Assembly (NCBI RefSeq): GCF_001695855.1
Contig: NZ_MBSS01000007.1
Coordinates: 98,129-162,128 of the forward strand
DNA length: 64,000 nt
DNA from: Ensifer sp. LC163
GTDB taxonomy: Bacteria > Pseudomonadota > Alphaproteobacteria > Rhizobiales > Rhizobiaceae
Direction of reading: 5' to 3'
Positions within the stretch are counted from its first letter, which is position 1; every line of letters starts with the position of its first letter. Shown here piece by piece: positions 17,340 through 27,695 of this stretch. The translations under genes and the position numbers were made by a program. Under the pieces are notes generated by a model. That model saw only the letters and a program-made list of their open reading frames with translations. It had not been told where the DNA came from and made no database searches.

Positions 17340-18497
17340 TCAGGCTGCCCGGATCGGCTTGGCCGCCGTCAGGCCCTTCAGCCATTCGAGATAGTAGGCA
17401 TAGGCGAAATGCAGCCCGATGCCGATGAGCACGAAGAGGCTGCCGATGACAGGGTTTCGCCCGGTGACGAACAGCAGCACCTGGCCGGCCATCGCCAGGA
17501 TCGTGCCAAAAATGAAGATCGGCAGGGAATGGCGACCGACCACGGCAAGGGGATGGTCGCTATCGAGTTTGGCGAGGCCACTGATGGCAGGCGTCACGGC
17601 GATGATGTAAGCGATCGCCAGCACGTGGAGCAGCCGCGGCAGCGACAGGAAGGTCTTGTCGAAACCGGTCAGCACGGCCGGAAGGCCGAAGGAGAGGTCG
17701 ATGTTCCACCAGGAAAACAGCACCCAGACACCGGAGATCGCGAGGTAGGCGACCGACAGGGCCACCAGCCAGGGCCATCGCGGCAACGTACCGCCTTTGC
17801 GCACGAAGGTCATGAAGACCACGCCGATCACGAACAGGAACTGCCATGACCAGGGGTTGAGGAACCAATAGCCTTCGTCGAGGAAGTTCGACGGCACGAA
17901 CTTGAAGATGCCGGCCACGAGCCACAGGAGGGCAGACAGCAGGAGCAGCAGTTTCTTGCTGATGCCGTTCAGCCAGAGGATGGCCGGCAGCATCAGGAAC
18001 AGCACCGCATACATCGACAGGATGTTGTTGTAACCGAGCTGGTGCCCGAGCAGGACCATCGCGACGATACCCTGTTCGGTCTGCTCGACGAAGGGCCGGA
18101 TGTTGATCTCGCCGATCAGGTCCTGCCTCCCGAAATAGAGGGCGCCGCCGGCAAAGATCGCCAAAGTGACGATGCTGGTCATGATATGGGCGACATAGAG
18201 CGCCAGCGCCCGTCGCCAGATCTTCAGCGTCAGCGCCAGACGTGCGCGGGGCACGTACTTGCCGCCATAGGCAAGCCCGACCGAGAGGCCGGAGATCAAG
18301 ACGAAGGCCTCGGCCGAATCCGAGAAGCCGTAGTTCTTGTGGGTCAGATATTCGAGATATTGCCCGGGAACGTGATTGACGAAGATCGTCAGAAGGCAGA
18401 GCGCCCTCAACACGTCAAGGCGCGTGTCGCGCTCCTTGGGAACCATGCGGGCGGATATCGTCGGGATCGAACCGCCCCCAGATGTCTTTTGCAGCAT
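17340..18497 (-). CDS. opgC: OpgC-family membrane acyltransferase (glucan decoration)
   Basis: A 385-residue integral membrane protein of the OpgC family, about ten hydrophobic helices. The family opening is RLDVLRALCLLTIFVNHVPG (about 23-42), then FSDSAEAFVLISGLSVGLAY. OpgC adds succinyl groups to osmoregulated periplasmic glucans. In rhizobia the backbone is the cyclic beta-1,2-glucan made by NdvB, whose gene follows at once upstream in transcription order, so the neighbour supports this role. Start ATG 18497 is chosen; ATG 18446 (MVPKERDTRLDV) is an alternative and neither has a strong ribosome site. The longer frame to 18689 reads into the ndvB terminator and is unlikely. Confidence 0.85.
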   Translation of the reverse strand: MLQKTSGGGSIPTISARMVPKERDTRLDVLRALCLLTIFVNHVPGQYLEYLTHKNYGFSDSAEAFVLISGLSVGLAYGGKYVPRARLALTLKIWRRALALYVAHIMTSIVTLAIFAGGALYFGRQDLIGEINIRPFVEQTEQGIVAMVLLGHQLGYNNILSMYAVLFLMLPAILWLNGISKKLLLLLSALLWLVAGIFKFVPSNFLDEGYWFLNPWSWQFLFVIGVVFMTFVRKGGTLPRWPWLVALSVAYLAISGVWVLFSWWNIDLSFGLPAVLTGFDKTFLSLPRLLHVLAIAYIIAVTPAISGLAKLDSDHPLAVVGRHSLPIFIFGTILAMAGQVLLFVTGRNPVIGSLFVLIGIGLHFAYAYYLEWLKGLTAAKPIRAA

Positions 18498-18643
18498 GCG
18501 GTCTAGTATCCGGGATCTGGCGCCCCTGCCCCACCCCTGTTGAAACGGGCGCCGGACATTCGCTTGGCCCTGGAGGGTGCGTATATCCGATGCCGTCGAT
18601 CGATGCGCAAACCTCTCGAGGGTTCGCGCCGCCGGCAGATCTG

Positions 18644-18686
18644 CAAGAAAAAACCGGCCTTGCCCGTTCGGGTGCAAAGCCGGTTT
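18644..18686 (-). terminator. Rho-independent terminator of ndvB
   Basis: On the minus strand AAACCGGC pairs with GCCGGTTT, extended inside by GCAA/TTGC and CCCG/CGGG pairs, and is followed by a run of T (plus-strand A run at 18648-18653). It lies 24 bases after the ndvB stop, so ndvB and opgC are probably separate transcripts. Confidence 0.8.
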
Positions 18687-18709
18687 CAACGTTCATTCAA
18701 TACCGGCAG

Positions 18710-21700
18710 TTACAGCAAAATGCCTTCATGCGCGTTTTTTGTGACACTATTATTGATGCTGACGATCGGCTCGCGACTTTTCGCATCGCGCTTGACCGAA
18801 ATGCGATGCTTCGTGCCGTTCAGCGTCACTTCAGCCGAGTAGCCGTCCCAGGCCTCCGGCAGCACCGGCCGGATGACCAGCTTTTCGCCATGCCTGCGGA
18901 TGCCGAGAATGCCCTCGACGCCGGCGCGGTAGAGCCAGCCGGCCGACCCGGTGTACCAGGTCCAGCCACCGCGTCCGGCCAGCGCGCCTTCGCCATAGAT
19001 GTCGGCGGCCACCACATAGGGCTCGACCCGGTAATGGTCGGCGCCCTCGCGGCTTAGGGCATGCGAGACGGGATTCAGCATCTGGAAGACGCGCCAGGCT
19101 TCCTCGGCCCGACCCTGCTCGGCAAAGGCCAGCGCCACCCACGTCGCCGCGTGGGTATATTGCCCGCCGTTTTCACGCACACCGGGCGGATAGGCCTTGA
19201 TGTAGCCCGGGTCCTGCCTGGTTCTTTCGAGCGGCGGCGTAAACAGCCGGACGATGCGTCGATCCGGATCGACGAGTTCGGCCATGACCGCATCCATCGC
19301 GTGCCGCGACCGCTGCTCGTCGCCCTCGCCCGAAAGCACGCTCCAGGACTGACCGATCGAATCGATCCGGCATTCGTCGCTTTCGCTCGAGCCGAGCGGC
19401 GCGCCATCGTCGTAGTAGCCACGACGGTAATAGTCGCCATCCCAGCCCGCTTCATCGAGCACCGTCTTCAAGGCCGCAAGATGCGTCTCCCAATGGCTGA
19501 CACGGGCCTTGTCCTTGCGCTGGCGGGCAAAGGGCAGGAAGCCGCGCAACGTGCCCGCCAGGAACCAGCCGAGCCAGACGCTCGTCCCGCGTCCGGCAAT
19601 GCCGACACGGTTCATGCCGTCGTTCCAGTCGCCACCGAGAATAAGCGGCAGGCCATTTTCGCCGCTGCGCCTGATCGCCAGATCGAGTGCACGGGCACAA
19701 TGCTCGTAGACATCGGCGATCTCGTCGGCGATCTCCGGCTTGTAGAAGCTGTCGTGCTGCCCTTCCTCGAGTGCCGGGCCGGTGATGAAGGCGATCTTCT
19801 CGCCGAGAATGTCGGCGGACCCGGTGACCTCGCAATAGTGCGTGACGGCATGAGCGAGCCAGACGACGTCGTCCGAGATCATCGTGCGGACGCCGGCACC
19901 GGTGCCCGGCAGCCACCAATGCTGCACGTCCCCTTCGACGAATTGCCGCGCGGCCGCGTTGAGGATCTGTGCCCGCGCCAGTTCCGGCCGGTGGATGAGG
20001 AACGCCAGCGTGTCCTGCAGCTGGTCGCGGAAGCCGAAGGCGCCGCTCGCCTGGTAGAAAGCCGAGCGTGCCATGATCCGGCAACCGAGGCTCTGATAGG
20101 GCAGCCAGTTGTTGATCATGGTGTTGAAGGCGGCATCCGGCGTTTCCACCTTTACGATATCGGTGAACTCGCTCCAGAAGGTCTTCGCCGCATCCATGAC
20201 CGTGTCGAACGCAGTCTGGCGCAACTCGCCGAGAACCGCGCGCATCTGTTCGTCGTTGTCGGCATCGCCGAGGATGAACGTCAGCTGCTTTTCGGCACCA
20301 GGCTCGATCACCAGATCGGTCGCCAACGCCGCGCAGGCGTCGCCGTCCACATCGACAGAGCCGGAAAGCTCGGCCCCTGACAAAACGGCCTGCGGCACGA
20401 GAATGCCGCCGATCCGCCCGAGGAACTCGCGCCGGCTTGCCGTGTGGCTCACACCGACACCACCCTCGACTGCAAAGAAGGCCGAGCGACCGGCATAGTC
20501 GATGCTGTAGGGGTTGGTCGCAACCAGCGCGTCGGCGGCGTCGTCCCACTTCGACAGAACGAAGGGCGCCATGCGGGCCCGGTTGTTGCCGAGCACCCAT
20601 TCGGCAAAGCCGTAGATCTTGAGTTGGCGGGCAGTGGTGGAGCGGTTGCGGATCGAGATGCGGACCAGCTTGGCCGGCAAGGTTCGATGCACCGTGTGCG
20701 CTGCCTCGATATCGAGATCGTCCTGGGTGCTGCGGAATGTCGAATAACCAAGTCCGTGGCGCGTCTCGAAGACGACCGACCGGCTGCGCGACAGGGCCGC
20801 GTAGGGGGTCAGCACCGCGCCACTCGCCAAGTCGCGGATGAAGATCGCTTCGCCCGGGCGGTTGACGACCACATCGTTGGCCCACGGCGTCAGCTGGTAG
20901 TCGCGCGAATTGCGGCTCCAGGTGAAGGCCGCACCCTCCGCCGAAACGTGGAAGCCGAACTGTTCGTTGGAGATGACGTTGATCCAAGGCTGCGGTGTCG
21001 CCTCGCCGCCGCGCAGGCGCACGACATATTCGCGCCCGCCGTCGGCAAAGCCGCCGTAGCCGTTCCAGAAATCGAGACCGTCGCCGACGATACGAGCATC
21101 GACAGCGTCGGCCGGCTGCTGCGGCGCAGCCAGCAAGGGGAAATTGCTTTCGCTGCCCTTCACCGGCGGCGTCGAATAGAGCGAATTGGCACGGGCGATC
21201 TGATCGGAGATCGTGCCGTTGCGGGCATGGAACACGGCGCGGGAGGCCGACAGCAGCGTCGACCAGGTCTCCGCCTCCATCAGGTCGCGGCGCACCGAGA
21301 AGATGTGCTGGCGCGGACCATCGGACAGGCCGCGAAGCCTCAGGTTCTCGCACATCGAATCGAGTGCGTGCTGCATGTCCTGGGCATAGGACGAGGCACG
21401 CTCGTTGATGATCACCAGGTCGGCGGTGATGCCGCGGGCGCGCAGATATTCCTGTGCCCTGAGCGCTTCCCGGGCGATACCGAGGTCGCCGTCGTCGTTG
21501 ATGCGCAGGCAGAAGATCGGGAAGTCACCCGAGATCGCCAGCGGCCAGAGCGTCGACTGCGACGCAAGCCCCGCCTGAACCGTCGCGGTATCGGCGCGCA
21601 GGTGCATGTCGGGGTAAACGAGGTAGCGCCCGAGCATCTGGAAGCTGGCGGCCTCCTGCGAGCTGACGCCGACGTGGCGCATCTGCACCTGGCTGCGCGT

Positions 21701-24700
21701 CCAGGCGTGGATCAGCTCGTGATTGAAGGTTTCCGTATGTCTGTAGCGATCGATGGCGCGATCGACGGCTTCGCGATTCGGCGCAGCGATCGTCCAGAAG
21801 ACGACGCTGACCTTCTTGCCGGCCGGAACCCGCACGACACGACGCAGCGACATGATCGGATCGAGCGTGAAACCGTCGGTTCCCGAAAGCACCGCGTCGG
21901 TGTCGAAGGCGGCGGCCTCCGCAAGGGTACGGCCCTGGCCGATGAAGCGGCGACGGTCGGTCTCGGCTTCGGTCGGGCGGTCGCTGCCGGCATTGTCGGT
22001 GACGAGATGGGCCACTTCCATATCCGGATCGCCGGGGCTGCGCTTGTTGCGGCTGACATGGATGACATCGCCGCGCCGGCTGATTTCCGTGCGCACGAAC
22101 ATCTTGGAGAAGGCGGGATGCGCGCTGTCGGCCTCGTCGGTCGAAAGCACCGGTTCGGCGTAGGAGGTCACTTCGATGAAGCGATCCTGCGTTCCCGTGT
22201 TGAGCAGGATGACGCGGCGGCCTTCGGCATCGTGCTCGGTGGCAACGATACACTCCACCTCGCTGGTGAGGTCGCCGACGGTCTTGACGAACTCGGCCTT
22301 GTCGTCGCCGAACCGCGTCAGCACCTTCTCGCCGACGGCACGCCGCGGCTCGGCGGTGGCCGACCACCAGTCGCCCGTCGTCGTGTCGCGCAGGAAGATG
22401 AATGTGCCCGTCCTGTCCTCGACCGGGTCCGGCTTCCAGCGGGTGACCGACTGTCCGTTCCAGCGGGCATAACCGGCACCGGTTGCCGTCAGCATGACGG
22501 CATAATGGCCGTTGGACAGGAACACGGTTTCGCGGTCCTGGGCGAGCGGGTTTTCGATAACACGGACTTCCGGACGCAACAGGTCGTCCTGGCCCTTGCC
22601 GAGCGATTCCGGCTCGCGCTTGGCATTCATGATCGGAATGTCGCGCGGCGCCTTTTCCTGCAGCAGCAATTCGGCCGCTTCGATCACCGGATCGGCGTGG
22701 AACCATTCACGCAGCTTGCCGGTGAAGACGACGTTGGCGACCGCAGCGATCGACATGCCATGGTGGTGGGCATAGTAGTTGCGCACCACGGCGCATTTCT
22801 GCCCCTCGGGCACGCGCGTCGGCGTGAAGTCGACGGCATCGTGGAAGCCGTAGACACCGAGCGCACCGACTTCGCGCAGGCGACCGAGATTGGCCAGCGC
22901 CGCCTTCGGATCGTACATGCAGGCGAGGATGGAGGCGTAGGGCGCGATGACGGCGTTCTGGCCGAGGCCACGCTTGAGGCCGAGCGTCGGCACACCGAAG
23001 TTGGTGTACTGGTAGGTCAGTTCATGATCGCGCGCATTGAAGGCCGCTTCGGAGATGCCCCATGGCGTGCCGAGACGGCGGCCATGATTGATCTGCTCCC
23101 TGACCACCAGATTGTTGGTCTGGTTGAGGATGCCGCCCTGCCGCTCCTGCATGACCAGCGGCGGCATCAGGTATTCGAACATCGAACCGGACCAGGAGAT
23201 CAACGCGCCGCGCGCGCCGATCGGCACGATCGGACGGCCGAGCTTGTACCAGTGCTCGGTCGGCAGGTCGCCCTTGGCGATGGCGAACAGGCTCGTCAGG
23301 CGCGCCTCGGATGCCAGAAGGTCGTAGCAGGCCTCGTCGAGTTCGTTGGCATTGACGCGGAAGCCGATCGAAAGCAGCCGACGCTCCGGCCGGAACAGGA
23401 AGCCGAAATCCATCGAGAAGGCGATGTCGCGTGCGCGATCCTTCAGCACCGCCAGCCGCTGGCGCAGCGCTTCGATGGCGCCGAGGTCGAACACGCCGTC
23501 GGCAATATGCGCTTCGCAGGTGGCGACGAGCGTGTTCGCCCACTTCGTCACTTCGCTGCTCTGGGCCGTGCGCACCTCATGGTCGAGATTGACGGTCAGC
23601 TTGTGCATGTCGCGCGCCAGCACGGCGAGGTTGATCACACGGATCGATGCGAACTCATGCTCGCGCTTGACGGCTGCCAGCGCGTTCTGGAAGCCGACGA
23701 TGCGCTCCTCGATCAGGCGGCGCAGCGGGCGAACGGTCTTGCGGTCGTCAGGCAGGTCCTTCAGCACCTCGGCAAGGATGGCAACCACGTCGCCGATGCC
23801 GTCGAGGCTGCCCTGGACGTGCGCGGATGGGGCTTCCGCCCATTCCCGACACATGGACGACACCGCGATCAGGTGACCGGCAAGGTTGCCGCTGTCGACC
23901 GACGAGATGTAGCGCGGCTCCATCGTTTCGAGCGTATTGGTGCGATACCAGTTGAACAGGTGGCCGCGATATTTCGGCATCCGGTCGATGGTGGCGATCG
24001 TCTGTTCCAGGCGCGTGATCGTCTCCTCGAAGCCGATCCAGCCGAAGTCGCGTGCCGACATCACCGAGAGAAGGTAGACGCCGATATTGGTCGGCGACGT
24101 GCGCTCGGCAAGCACCGGCTGCGGCGTTTCCTGGAAGTTGTCCGGCGGCAGGAAATTCTGCTCGGCGGTCACGAAGGTCTCGAAATAACGCCAGGTGCGC
24201 CGCGCGATCAGACGCATTTCCCCGATCGCCTCGTCGGAGACGACCAACTGGTCCTCGGTTTCGGCCGATTGGCTGACGAACCACGCCACTGCCGGAGAAA
24301 GCGCCCAGAGCAGGGCGAAGGGAATGCCGATGAAGGGCAGGCCGGTATCGGAAACCGCAGCGAGCGCCAGTGACAGCACAGACAGCGCTGGCGCGATCCA
24401 CATCGCCCGGTAGTAGTCGCCGATGCTTCCATGGCCAGCACTTTGCACCTGGGCGGCGGTGCGCCATTCCAGCATCAGCTTGCGGCTGACGAAGGTGCGG
24501 TAGAGCGAGCGCACGATCGCGTCGCCCATCATCGCCGCGCCATGGGCGATGAAGACGATGCGAAGCGCGACCTGGGCGTTGGCGGCGCGAACTTCGGTCA
24601 GCACCGCATGGAGGTGGGCGCGCGCGACGATGTCGTTGCGGCGTGGTAAGAGGCCATTGATCAGCGACAGCGTCGGCGCGACGAACAAGCTGAAGATCAG

Positions 24701-27325
24701 CACGATCTGCCAGATCAGCGCTTCCGTCGGCTGCATATAATACCAGCCCATGACCGAGGCGACGAGCCAGGCACAGGGGATCAGCGAGCGGCGCAAGTTG
24801 TCGTACATCTTCCAGCGGCCGAGCATCGACAAGCCGTTCGACGGATTGAAGATGTAAGGCAGCAGCTGCCAGTCGCCGCGGGCCCAGCGATGCTGGCGCG
24901 ACATCTCGACTTCGTAGCGGGTCGGGAAATCCTCGACGAGTTCGACGTCCGTTACCAGCGCACAGCGCACATAGGAGCCTTCGAGCAGGTCGTGGCTGAG
25001 AACGGCGTTTTCCTCGATCCGGCCCTTGAGCGCCGCCTCGAAGGCGTCAACGTGGTAGAGGCCCTTGCCGGTGAAGCTGCCTTCGCCGGCGATGTCCTGG
25101 TAGACGTCCGACACGGTAAAGACATAGGGGTCAATGCCGCGATTGGCCGAGAAGATGCGTTGGAACGCCGAAGCCTCGCTGCCGGTGGTCAGCGACGGCG
25201 TCACGCGCGGCTGCAGCAGGCTGTAACCGGCAATCACCTTCTGCGTCTCCGGATCGACGATCGGGCGGTTGATCGGGTGGGACATCTTGCCGACCAGCTT
25301 CGTCACCGCATCGCGCATCAGGCGCGTGTCGGCGTCGAGCGTCATGACGTACTGGACGTTCTCCGGCACGGTGTTGGCGCCCTGGAGGAACGAGGTGTCG
25401 CGATCGCCGCGCAGGAGCAGGTTCAGCTCATGCAGCTTGCCGCGCTTGCGCTCCCAGCCCATCCACACGCCTTCCGCCTCGTTGAAGAGACGGCGACGGT
25501 GCAGGAGGAAGAAGCGTGTCTTGCCGTCATAGGCATACCGCGCCGAAAGCTCGGCAACCTCGCGCCGGGCATAGTCGAGGACGTCGGTGTCGGCCGAGGT
25601 TTCCTCGGTCTTGCTATCGACCCAGTCGCTGAGCAGCGCGAAGTAGATCTCGCCGCGCGGATTGGCGAGGTAGTGAACTTCGAGATTGCGCACCAGCTCG
25701 TCGACATGGTCGCGCTTGGAGATCAGGCAGGGCACGACGACGAGCGTGCGGGCATATTCCGGAACGCCGTCGAGGAACTCGTAGCCGACCAGGCGCGACG
25801 GTCTGACGAACAGCGTGACGAGGGTGTTGAACAGTCCCATCGCGCCTTCGGACGCCGGCAGCGCAAACAGCAGCAGCATGATCAGCTTTGCGCCGTTCGG
25901 AATATCCATCGGGCTGACGAAGGCATAGACGGCGATCATCGCCAGGATGGTCAGCAGAATGTTCGGTCCGGCGATGGCGAACCAGTCGAGCTTGCGGCTA
26001 AGGCGGATGATGCTCTGCAGTACCGACGGCCGGTAGCCGATCTTCTGCTCGAGCGCCTTGCGCTGCTTGCCGACGAGGAAGGAGCCGACGTTCGGCTCCT
26101 GAAGCTGCGGTTCGACGGCGGCCGCCGCCTCCGCTTCCTTCACCATCTCGATGGCGATCTGGGTGACTTCATATTCGCTGTGGCCGGAGCGGCGCGCCAG
26201 CTTTTCGATCGTATCGCGATACTTGTTGCGCGAGCCGAATTCGAGCGCGGCATAATCGGAGCCGTCGCGCAGCGCCGCATCGATCTTGCTGACGCTTTCG
26301 AACCAGACGGCCCAGTCGGTGTCGTCGATCTCGCGCAGGCTGCGGATGATGTTGCTCATCGTCGCATTGCCAGACGACAGGCGGTTCTGCTCGGCGACCA
26401 GCGCATCCTCGACGTCGCTGCCGCGCTTTTCCAGCTGTTCCTCGATCCAGGCGATCACCGAGCCGGAGGTCTGCGAGCCGTCGCGCATGCGGTAGAGCAA
26501 TTGGGCAACGAAGGTATTGTCGGCGGCAAGCGCCTCGGATTCGGTCAGCAGCGACCGGCACTTCTCCGGGTCGTTGTGACGGATGATCTGATCGGCGATG
26601 TCGTTTGCCTTGCGCCGCATGCCGCGCGAACGCTCGACGCGGATGGCGATGCGCCGCAGGTTTTCGATCAGGACGAAACGCAGGATCGACGGCAGCGCCC
26701 ACAATTCACCGATCTTGAACGTGTCGTGCTTCTGAAAGCCCTCGACCATCGCGGTGATGCTCTCCCGCGAGACGGTGCTGTGCGTATGGGCGACATAGAG
26801 CCAGGCGAGCGCCATCGTGCGCGGAATGACGGTTCCGGAAACCGACAGCGTCGGCAGCTGGCGATAGAACTTGCGCGGGAAGTCGCGACGAACTTCCTGG
26901 ATCGCTTCCTCGACCACGTGGTGGTTGTCGAGCAGCCATTCGGCGGCCGGCGTGATCTGCGCCCCCGCTTCGACGTCAGCCGCCGTCGCCCGATACACCC
27001 TCAGGATTTCGTTTTCATTCTCGCGATGGCGCGGACGGAACTCGAACGGGAAGAAGCCCGGCAGGGACGGGGCGCCCTTGAGCGCAAGGGCCTCGCCGCA
27101 TTGCCGCAGATCCTCCATCGAGAAAAAGGTCGAGCGGATCGAATCGTTGTAATCGATCTGTTTCGCTTCCGGTTCGCGAGAAGAGGAGGACGGCGTGTTA
27201 TGAAGGGGCATGGGTGCTGGTTCTGAATCCAACCGGGGTTGATCGGCCCGGCTCTCGTTGTTCTGCCGGGTTGGCTGCGGTCCTGAGGTTCCAGGCTTGG
27301 CCGGCGCGTTGCTAGACACGGTCAT
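18710..27325 (-). CDS. ndvB: Cyclic beta-1,2-glucan synthase (NdvB/ChvB)
   Basis: A giant 2871-residue inner-membrane enzyme that makes cyclic beta-1,2-glucans from UDP-glucose: initiation on itself, elongation, chain-length control and cyclisation. The GT84 glycosyltransferase part has the DxD-type motif LDADT (Asp664-Asp666) and QxxRW-like MSRQHRWARGDW. Hydrophobic segments lie near 450-510 and 850-1010. The C-terminal half carries glucoamylase-like and GH94 phosphorylase-like domains; the phosphorylase motif GGDWNDGMN is at about 2564-2572 and sets chain length in relatives. Length is near the roughly 2830 residues of S. meliloti NdvB. The ATG at 27325 has GGGAGG 5 bases upstream and is preferred to one 12 bases earlier. 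The frame has no interruption. Confidence 0.97.
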   Translation of the reverse strand: MTVSSNAPAKPGTSGPQPTRQNNESRADQPRLDSEPAPMPLHNTPSSSSREPEAKQIDYNDSIRSTFFSMEDLRQCGEALALKGAPSLPGFFPFEFRPRHRENENEILRVYRATAADVEAGAQITPAAEWLLDNHHVVEEAIQEVRRDFPRKFYRQLPTLSVSGTVIPRTMALAWLYVAHTHSTVSRESITAMVEGFQKHDTFKIGELWALPSILRFVLIENLRRIAIRVERSRGMRRKANDIADQIIRHNDPEKCRSLLTESEALAADNTFVAQLLYRMRDGSQTSGSVIAWIEEQLEKRGSDVEDALVAEQNRLSSGNATMSNIIRSLREIDDTDWAVWFESVSKIDAALRDGSDYAALEFGSRNKYRDTIEKLARRSGHSEYEVTQIAIEMVKEAEAAAAVEPQLQEPNVGSFLVGKQRKALEQKIGYRPSVLQSIIRLSRKLDWFAIAGPNILLTILAMIAVYAFVSPMDIPNGAKLIMLLLFALPASEGAMGLFNTLVTLFVRPSRLVGYEFLDGVPEYARTLVVVPCLISKRDHVDELVRNLEVHYLANPRGEIYFALLSDWVDSKTEETSADTDVLDYARREVAELSARYAYDGKTRFFLLHRRRLFNEAEGVWMGWERKRGKLHELNLLLRGDRDTSFLQGANTVPENVQYVMTLDADTRLMRDAVTKLVGKMSHPINRPIVDPETQKVIAGYSLLQPRVTPSLTTGSEASAFQRIFSANRGIDPYVFTVSDVYQDIAGEGSFTGKGLYHVDAFEAALKGRIEENAVLSHDLLEGSYVRCALVTDVELVEDFPTRYEVEMSRQHRWARGDWQLLPYIFNPSNGLSMLGRWKMYDNLRRSLIPCAWLVASVMGWYYMQPTEALIWQIVLIFSLFVAPTLSLINGLLPRRNDIVARAHLHAVLTEVRAANAQVALRIVFIAHGAAMMGDAIVRSLYRTFVSRKLMLEWRTAAQVQSAGHGSIGDYYRAMWIAPALSVLSLALAAVSDTGLPFIGIPFALLWALSPAVAWFVSQSAETEDQLVVSDEAIGEMRLIARRTWRYFETFVTAEQNFLPPDNFQETPQPVLAERTSPTNIGVYLLSVMSARDFGWIGFEETITRLEQTIATIDRMPKYRGHLFNWYRTNTLETMEPRYISSVDSGNLAGHLIAVSSMCREWAEAPSAHVQGSLDGIGDVVAILAEVLKDLPDDRKTVRPLRRLIEERIVGFQNALAAVKREHEFASIRVINLAVLARDMHKLTVNLDHEVRTAQSSEVTKWANTLVATCEAHIADGVFDLGAIEALRQRLAVLKDRARDIAFSMDFGFLFRPERRLLSIGFRVNANELDEACYDLLASEARLTSLFAIAKGDLPTEHWYKLGRPIVPIGARGALISWSGSMFEYLMPPLVMQERQGGILNQTNNLVVREQINHGRRLGTPWGISEAAFNARDHELTYQYTNFGVPTLGLKRGLGQNAVIAPYASILACMYDPKAALANLGRLREVGALGVYGFHDAVDFTPTRVPEGQKCAVVRNYYAHHHGMSIAAVANVVFTGKLREWFHADPVIEAAELLLQEKAPRDIPIMNAKREPESLGKGQDDLLRPEVRVIENPLAQDRETVFLSNGHYAVMLTATGAGYARWNGQSVTRWKPDPVEDRTGTFIFLRDTTTGDWWSATAEPRRAVGEKVLTRFGDDKAEFVKTVGDLTSEVECIVATEHDAEGRRVILLNTGTQDRFIEVTSYAEPVLSTDEADSAHPAFSKMFVRTEISRRGDVIHVSRNKRSPGDPDMEVAHLVTDNAGSDRPTEAETDRRRFIGQGRTLAEAAAFDTDAVLSGTDGFTLDPIMSLRRVVRVPAGKKVSVVFWTIAAPNREAVDRAIDRYRHTETFNHELIHAWTRSQVQMRHVGVSSQEAASFQMLGRYLVYPDMHLRADTATVQAGLASQSTLWPLAISGDFPIFCLRINDDGDLGIAREALRAQEYLRARGITADLVIINERASSYAQDMQHALDSMCENLRLRGLSDGPRQHIFSVRRDLMEAETWSTLLSASRAVFHARNGTISDQIARANSLYSTPPVKGSESNFPLLAAPQQPADAVDARIVGDGLDFWNGYGGFADGGREYVVRLRGGEATPQPWINVISNEQFGFHVSAEGAAFTWSRNSRDYQLTPWANDVVVNRPGEAIFIRDLASGAVLTPYAALSRSRSVVFETRHGLGYSTFRSTQDDLDIEAAHTVHRTLPAKLVRISIRNRSTTARQLKIYGFAEWVLGNNRARMAPFVLSKWDDAADALVATNPYSIDYAGRSAFFAVEGGVGVSHTASRREFLGRIGGILVPQAVLSGAELSGSVDVDGDACAALATDLVIEPGAEKQLTFILGDADNDEQMRAVLGELRQTAFDTVMDAAKTFWSEFTDIVKVETPDAAFNTMINNWLPYQSLGCRIMARSAFYQASGAFGFRDQLQDTLAFLIHRPELARAQILNAAARQFVEGDVQHWWLPGTGAGVRTMISDDVVWLAHAVTHYCEVTGSADILGEKIAFITGPALEEGQHDSFYKPEIADEIADVYEHCARALDLAIRRSGENGLPLILGGDWNDGMNRVGIAGRGTSVWLGWFLAGTLRGFLPFARQRKDKARVSHWETHLAALKTVLDEAGWDGDYYRRGYYDDGAPLGSSESDECRIDSIGQSWSVLSGEGDEQRSRHAMDAVMAELVDPDRRIVRLFTPPLERTRQDPGYIKAYPPGVRENGGQYTHAATWVALAFAEQGRAEEAWRVFQMLNPVSHALSREGADHYRVEPYVVAADIYGEGALAGRGGWTWYTGSAGWLYRAGVEGILGIRRHGEKLVIRPVLPEAWDGYSAEVTLNGTKHRISVKRDAKSREPIVSINNSVTKNAHEGILL

Positions 27326-27695
27326 GTGTCCTCCCATCCGCCGTCATTTTCCGGCAAACCGGAAACTGGCGGAAACTGGCACCGCCCTTGAACTGGGCAT
27401 CGGAGAAAGCAAAGCCGGCGGCGCATTGGTTTTCAAGGCCGCGTGATGCATGAAAGTGGCATTTTTTAGCCGTGGTGCCAACAGCTTGCAAGGATCGGCG
27501 GCGCAAGTTTGAACGAATTGCGCACACTCTCATCGGGCGAAAACGCAATAGTCCGCGCCCGCCGATGGCACCCTCAAATCTATGTATCAATTTTGCCCCT
27601 TCCCGGCGCATCTCTGGGTAGCAGTCCGTCGCGAAACGCTAAGCGCGTGAAGAAGGTTCCTGCCATCGGTCGAAACATGTTCGAAGGATGAGAAC
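27326..27695. other. 370-base leader/promoter region of ndvB
   Basis: No gene is seen. A hairpin with arms TTTCCGG and CCGGAAA (27348-27365) lies close to the ndvB start. It is followed by a tandem 10-base direct repeat GGAAACTGGC (27361-27380). The rest lacks clear structure apart from the promoter listed separately. Confidence 0.5.
27463..27491 (-). promoter_or_regulatory. Candidate ndvB promoter
   Basis: On the minus strand, TTGCAA (27491-27486) and TAAAAA (27468-27463) are separated by 17 bases. The -10 lies 138 bases from the ndvB ATG, giving a long leader that would include the hairpin and direct repeat at 27348-27380. This is a sequence match only. Confidence 0.4.

Noticed and set aside
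20444..24373. Very long plus-strand frame (1309 codons) inside ndvB
   Set aside because: It is antisense to ndvB, whose frame is complete with motifs. The translated text is rich in Arg, His, Gln and Asp without domains, as expected for a high-GC shadow frame.
24890..27226. Plus-strand frame of 778 codons inside ndvB
   Set aside because: Same reason: an antisense shadow with no recognisable domain and no ribosome site.
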